From positions 1 through 8,989 of the forward strand of contig PKRH01000129.1 of NCBI GenBank assembly GCA_017577565.1: a stretch of 8,989 bases of DNA, written 5' to 3'. The stretch's first letter is position 1. The number at the start of each line of letters is the position of its first letter. Source of the DNA: Thermoanaerobacterales bacterium (GTDB lineage: Bacteria; Actinomycetota; Acidimicrobiia; Acidimicrobiales; JACDCH01). This document shows positions 6,170 to 8,989 of this stretch, in pieces. Position numbers and translations under genes: made by a program. Under the pieces are notes generated by a model. The model saw only the letters and a program-made list of their open reading frames with translations. It ran no database searches and was not told the origin of the DNA.

Positions 6170-6186
6170 TCTGACGGACCGTCAGA
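6170..6186. promoter_or_regulatory. 17-bp perfect palindromic operator candidate
   Basis: TCTGACGGACCGTCAGA consists of two 8-bp arms around a central A/T pair. It lies 18 bp upstream of the acyl-CoA synthetase GTG and overlaps a minus-strand -10-like TAGTCT (6189 to 6184) and the likely transcription start. Size and symmetry suit a dimeric TetR-family repressor, a common type of regulator of actinobacterial acyl-CoA metabolism. No regulator gene is present in the window. No clear -35 was found upstream. Confidence 0.6.
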
Positions 6187-6288
6187 CTAGCGCCCCCGTC
6201 CGGCCGGCGGCGCCCCGCGGCACCGGCGCCGGGCCGCCGGACCCCGACGACGTGGCCAGGGCTTTCGAGGGGTCGGAGATCGCGCCGT

Positions 6289-6294
6289 TAATGT
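6289..6294 (+). promoter_or_regulatory. Candidate -10 element of the glycosyltransferase gene
   Basis: TAATGT fits the actinobacterial TANNNT -10 pattern and sits 10 nt before the ATG at 6305, so the transcript would have a leader of only a few bases. No Shine-Dalgarno sequence is visible before this ATG, as expected for near-leaderless translation. No convincing -35 is present. The rest of the 153-bp divergent gap (6152-6304) is GC-rich with imperfect hairpins and shows no gene. Confidence 0.35.
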
Positions 6295-6304
6295 TGTCCA
6301 CCGC

Positions 6305-7006
6305 ATGTCAAAGGGCGAGCACTCTCCGCGACATACTTCCTCTCCCTCCGTCGCCGCCATCATCCCGGCGTGGAACGAGGCGGCCACCGTCGGGGCCGTC
6401 GTCTACGCCGCGCTCGACGCGCGGACCGTCGACGAGGTGGTCGTGGTCGACAACGCCTCCACGGACGACACCGCGGCCGTCGCCGCCGCGCACGGGGCCC
6501 GCGTCGTCCACGAGCCGACGCCCGGCAAGGGCGAGGCGCTGCGGGCCGGCGTGGCCGCCACCCCCGAGGCCGAGATCCTCGTCTTCCTCGACGCCGACCT
6601 CGTCGGCCTGCGGCCCGAGCACATCGACGACCTCGTGACCACCGTCCTCGAGGGCCGCGCCGACATGGCCTGCGGCCTGTTCGACCGAGGGCCCCTCGCC
6701 AACCCGCTGTTCCTGACCAGCCTGCCGGTGCTCACCGGCCAGCGGGCGCTGCGACGGGAGCTGTTCGAGGCCCTCGAGCTGGCCGACGTCCACGGCTACC
6801 GGGTCGAGGCGGCGCTGAACACCCTCGTCGCCCGGCAGGGCCTGGTGCGCCACGACCGGGTGCTGCCGGGCCTGTGGCACCGCACCAAGGAGGAGAAGCT
6901 GGCCAGCCCCGTCGTCGGCCACGCGACGAAGCTGGCAATGCTGGCCAGCGCCTGCTGGAGCTACGTGCGCTGCGCCGTGTCCCTCCGGCCCCAGCCGGCG
7001 GGCTGA
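6305..7006 (+). CDS. Family 2 glycosyltransferase
   Basis: This is a cytoplasmic nucleotide-sugar-dependent transferase of the GT-A fold. The 233-residue product shows the N-terminal VAAIIPAWNEAATVGAVV (16-33), VVVDNASTDDT (46-56) for nucleotide binding, GKGEALRAG (74-82) and the metal-binding DAD at 96-98. The later TGQRALRRELFEAL (144-157) and GYRVEAALN (164-172) resemble the acceptor-side region of dolichol-phosphate-mannose synthase and glucosyl-3-phosphoglycerate synthase relatives. No membrane anchor is obvious, although the last 30 residues include a modestly hydrophobic stretch (KLAMLASACWSYV). Donor and acceptor cannot be assigned. The ATG at 6305 lacks a Shine-Dalgarno sequence. The first 15 residues are not conserved, so a slightly later start is possible, but no good in-frame start precedes the VAAIIPAWNE strand. 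It stands alone, divergent from the acyl-CoA synthetase and convergent with the NUDIX gene. Confidence 0.9.
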   Translation: MSKGEHSPRHTSSPSVAAIIPAWNEAATVGAVVYAALDARTVDEVVVVDNASTDDTAAVAAAHGARVVHEPTPGKGEALRAGVAATPEAEILVFLDADLVGLRPEHIDDLVTTVLEGRADMACGLFDRGPLANPLFLTSLPVLTGQRALRRELFEALELADVHGYRVEAALNTLVARQGLVRHDRVLPGLWHRTKEEKLASPVVGHATKLAMLASACWSYVRCAVSLRPQPAG

Positions 7007-7021
7007 CCCCCGCTCAGCCCG
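6999..7021. terminator. Inverted repeat spanning both convergent stop codons
   Basis: CGGGCTGA (6999-7006) and TCAGCCCG (7014-7021) form a perfect 8-bp stem around the 7-nt loop CCCCCGC. The TGA of the glycosyltransferase gene is in one arm and the TGA of the NUDIX gene in the other. With only 7 bp between the stops, this hairpin may end transcription in both directions. There is no U-tract on either side, so the terminator role is tentative. Confidence 0.45.
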
Positions 7022-7706
7022 GGCTCCCCGCCCAGGGGCGCTCCCGGGGCTCGTCGTAGAGGACGTTCACCGGCTCGCCGTCGATGGCCCGGTAGGCGTG
7101 GTCCAGCCACTGGTCGGCCCCGGCCAGCGGCTCGGGCATCGCGTCCCGGGCGAACCAGCCGACGTCGCTCGTCTCCAGCGGGTGGGCCGCCAGCTCGCCG
7201 CCCGTCGCCCGGCACAGGAACACCAGGCTGTAGAGCGGGACCCGGGTGAAGCCGAGCCGCAGGCCGTCGAGCAGGGCGATGAGGCGCACCGGCACGCAGT
7301 CGATGCCGGTCTCCTCCTTCACCTCCTTGACCGCGATCTCGCTGGCCGAGTAGCCGACGTCGGCCCAGCCCGTGGGGTAGAGCCAGATGCCGCTGTCCGC
7401 CCGCTGCACGAGCAGGATCTCCTTGTCGTCGTTGTGGACGACCGCCCCGACGGCGACCTTCGGTGTCACGTAGCCGGCGACGCCCTTGCCGACGCCCCGC
7501 ATCCACTCGTCGACGTAGTGCTCGGCGTCGAACTCCTCGTCGGCCTCGGCGGCGGCGCGGATGTCGCCGGCCACCGCGAGCACCTCCTGGAAGCGCTCGC
7601 GCTCGTAGAGGTTCTCGGTGAAGCCGAGGCCGGTCCGGGCGATGGCCGACAGCGCCTCGGCCCAGCGGATGAGGTCCTGGCGGGTGGGCGGCAACCTCCG
7701 GCTCAC
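7014..7706 (-). CDS. NUDIX hydrolase with helical N-terminal domain
   Basis: It is predicted to hydrolyse a nucleoside diphosphate linked to another moiety. The 230-residue product has a helical N-terminal region (about 1-70) resembling the extra domain of the YjhB-like NUDIX group, then the NUDIX fold starting at PKVAVGAVV (82-90). The NUDIX box occupies about 113-135 as G-x5-Y-x7-K-E-V-x-E-E-T-G-I. The catalytic metal-binding glutamates of the KEVKEE core are present, but Arg is replaced by Lys and the first box Glu by Tyr119. The YjhB-like group often departs from the consensus here, so it is probably active. The substrate is unknown, with nucleotide sugars, ADP-ribose or CDP-choline being possible. 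The GTG at 7706 is the assigned start, with only a weak AGGG about 9 nt upstream. It follows glnD by 40 bp on the same strand, so the two may be cotranscribed. Confidence 0.9.
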   Translation of the reverse strand: MSRRLPPTRQDLIRWAEALSAIARTGLGFTENLYERERFQEVLAVAGDIRAAAEADEEFDAEHYVDEWMRGVGKGVAGYVTPKVAVGAVVHNDDKEILLVQRADSGIWLYPTGWADVGYSASEIAVKEVKEETGIDCVPVRLIALLDGLRLGFTRVPLYSLVFLCRATGGELAAHPLETSDVGWFARDAMPEPLAGADQWLDHAYRAIDGEPVNVLYDEPRERPWAGSPG

Positions 7707-7746
7707 GGCAGGGACCCTAGCGGCGCGACCGCGCCGAGCGGCCGCC

Positions 7747-8989
7747 TCAGACCTCGGCCAGGGCGTGGAGCAGGGCCCGCTCGATCTCGGCCAGCACGGC
7801 GGGGTCGGTCACCTTGCCGACCCGGGGCGACCGCACCGAGAACGCGTCGACGACCCGGGGGCCGAGGGTCTGCACCTTGGCCCGGACGATGTCGAGGTCG
7901 AGGTCGGCCAGCGCGCTCGTCACCCGGTAGAGCAGGCCGACCGCGTCGGCGGCGTGGACCTCGACGACCGTGGCGTCGTCCGAGGCCTCGAGGTCGAAGA
8001 GCACCTCGGGGTCGCCGACGGGCACCACCGAGCGGCGGCGGCCGTAGGTGCGGGCCCGCTCGGCCAGCCGGGCGCCGACGGCCAGCCGGCCCGACAGCGC
8101 CCGGTCCACGTCGGCCACCACCCGGTCCCAGCTGAAGGTCGGGCCGAAGCTGGACTGGACCCGGAACTCCTCGATCGCCCAGCCGCCCTCGCTGGCGGCC
8201 GCCGCCTGGACGACGTCGAGGCCGTGCAGGGCGAGGACGCCGGCGACCCGGCTGAACAGGCCCGGCCGGTCGGGGGCGACGACGGTGAGCCGGTCCTCCT
8301 CGGTCGTGATCGAGGTCCGCCCGGCGGCGAGCAGGGCCCGCTGGGCGGGCGTCGGGAAGGGCTCGGCGACGGCCCGGGGGTCGCCCCCGCCCAGCACGTG
8401 GTCGACCCGGGCCACGAGCGCCCGCACCAGCCCCGCCCGCCACTCGGTCCAGGCGGCCGGGCCCGTCGCCAGCGCGTCGGCCTCGGTCAGGGCGGCGAGC
8501 AGCTCGAGCACCTCCCGGGACCCGACCGCCTCGGCGACGCCGGCGATGGTGGCCGGGTCGTCGATGTCGCGCCGGGTCGCGACCTCGGGCAGCAGCAGGT
8601 GGAGGCGGACGAGGGCGACCAGCACCTCGCTGTCCCGCTCGTCGAAGCCCATCCGGGGGGCGAGGCGGGCGACGATCTCGACGCCCGCCTCGGTGTGGTC
8701 GCCCGGCTGCCCCTTGCCGATGTCGTGCAGCAGCGCGCCGACGAGCAGCAGGTCGGGGCGGGCCACCCGGCCGGCGAGCGCGGCGGCGCCGGTGGCCGCC
8801 TCCCACAGGTGGCGGTCGACGGTGAACCGGTGGACGGCGTTGCGCTGCGGGCGGCTGCGCACGCTCGCCCACTCGGGCAGGTAGCGCTCCCACACGCCCT
8901 GCTGGTCGAGCGCCTCCAGCAGGGGCACGGCCGGCGGGCCGGCCGCCAGCAGCTCGACGAGCGCCTCCCGGGTGGCCGCGTCCCACGGC
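7747..8989 (-). CDS. glnD: PII uridylyl/adenylyltransferase GlnD, C-terminal part
   Basis: GlnD senses glutamine and modifies the PII signal protein (uridylylation in proteobacteria, adenylylation in several actinobacteria), controlling nitrogen assimilation. Only the last 413 or so residues lie in the window. The frame stays open to the right edge, so the N-terminal nucleotidyltransferase domain is outside. Visible in order are LPEWASVRSRPQRNAVHRFT leading into the HD domain with VDRHLWEA, the metal-binding HD pair in LLHDIGKG (codons at 8722-8727) and GDHTEAG. Then come ACT domain 1 (LTVVAPDRPGLFSRVAGVLA) and ACT domain 2 (VVEVHAADAVGLLYRVTSAL). The HD domain is the de-modifying activity and the ACT pair binds glutamine. 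The metal-binding residues look intact. No amtB or glnK is seen downstream. A NUDIX gene follows 40 bp later. Confidence 0.93.
   Translation of the reverse strand, partial: PWDAATREALVELLAAGPPAVPLLEALDQQGVWERYLPEWASVRSRPQRNAVHRFTVDRHLWEAATGAAALAGRVARPDLLLVGALLHDIGKGQPGDHTEAGVEIVARLAPRMGFDERDSEVLVALVRLHLLLPEVATRRDIDDPATIAGVAEAVGSREVLELLAALTEADALATGPAAWTEWRAGLVRALVARVDHVLGGGDPRAVAEPFPTPAQRALLAAGRTSITTEEDRLTVVAPDRPGLFSRVAGVLALHGLDVVQAAAASEGGWAIEEFRVQSSFGPTFSWDRVVADVDRALSGRLAVGARLAERARTYGRRRSVVPVGDPEVLFDLEASDDATVVEVHAADAVGLLYRVTSALADLDLDIVRAKVQTLGPRVVDAFSVRSPRVGKVTDPAVLAEIERALLHALAEV

Noticed and set aside
4517..6190. 557-residue plus-strand frame opposite the acyl-CoA synthetase
   Set aside because: It has an antisense-type composition rich in Gly, Val, Asp, Arg and His and no domains, while the minus strand shows the full set of ANL ligase motifs.
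6204..6240. GC-rich inverted repeat (CCGGCGGC/GCCGCCGG) in the divergent gap
   Set aside because: The 21-nt loop and all-G/C arms are expected by chance in this composition, and it does not lie after any gene end.
6187..6387. Small minus-strand frame across the divergent gap
   Set aside because: It overlaps the glycosyltransferase start, is Arg/Pro-rich, has no ribosome site and covers the proposed promoters.
1..8989. CRISPR array, prophage, defence or biosynthetic cluster
   Set aside because: No regularly spaced repeats, phage genes, nuclease-type defence genes or assembly-line genes were seen on either strand.

Overview
The window is very GC-rich, with codon third positions almost all G or C, frequent GTG starts, SD-led and apparently SD-poor genes mixed, an ANL-family acyl-CoA ligase and a GlnD-type PII modifier. 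This suggests a high-GC actinomycete (Actinomycetota, possibly Acidimicrobiia). The lineage is inferred from composition and gene style, not from a marker gene. The left edge is not biological: bases from about 24 to 90 read as a corrupted Illumina P7/Nextera adapter, so genomic sequence starts near base 91.

Layout. Bases 91-288 may hold the 3' end of a plus-strand gene, possibly thiolase-like (weakly supported). Bases 195-4279 are one minus-strand operon, read right to left: a BtuF-like lipoprotein, a BtuC-like permease, a BtuD-like ATPase, the corrinoid adenosyltransferase CobO, and the adenosylcobinamide amidohydrolase CbiZ. Three successive junctions are GTGA overlaps. The 264-bp leader (4280-4543) holds a promoter candidate, a clear cobalamin riboswitch (4364-4466) and a hairpin that can mask the Shine-Dalgarno sequence of the first gene. 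Further right are a minus-strand acyl-CoA synthetase (4544-6151) with a perfect 17-bp palindrome at its promoter, a divergent plus-strand family 2 glycosyltransferase (6305-7006), and a minus-strand pair at the right edge: glnD (3' part only, 7747-8989) followed by a NUDIX hydrolase (7014-7706).

How the genes work together. The operon forms a coherent B12 salvage route. BtuFCD imports cobalamin or incomplete corrinoids, CobO adds the adenosyl ligand, and CbiZ cuts adenosylcobinamide to adenosylcobyric acid, which can re-enter de novo nucleotide-loop assembly encoded elsewhere. The riboswitch should shut the operon down when adenosylcobalamin is plentiful. The remaining genes (fatty or aryl acid activation, sugar transfer, nitrogen signalling) look like ordinary chromosomal housekeeping. 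I see no phage, transposon, CRISPR or defence locus. The most notable items are the adapter contamination, the riboswitch with its mutually exclusive downstream hairpins, the palindromic operator, and the odd 3' end of cbiZ.
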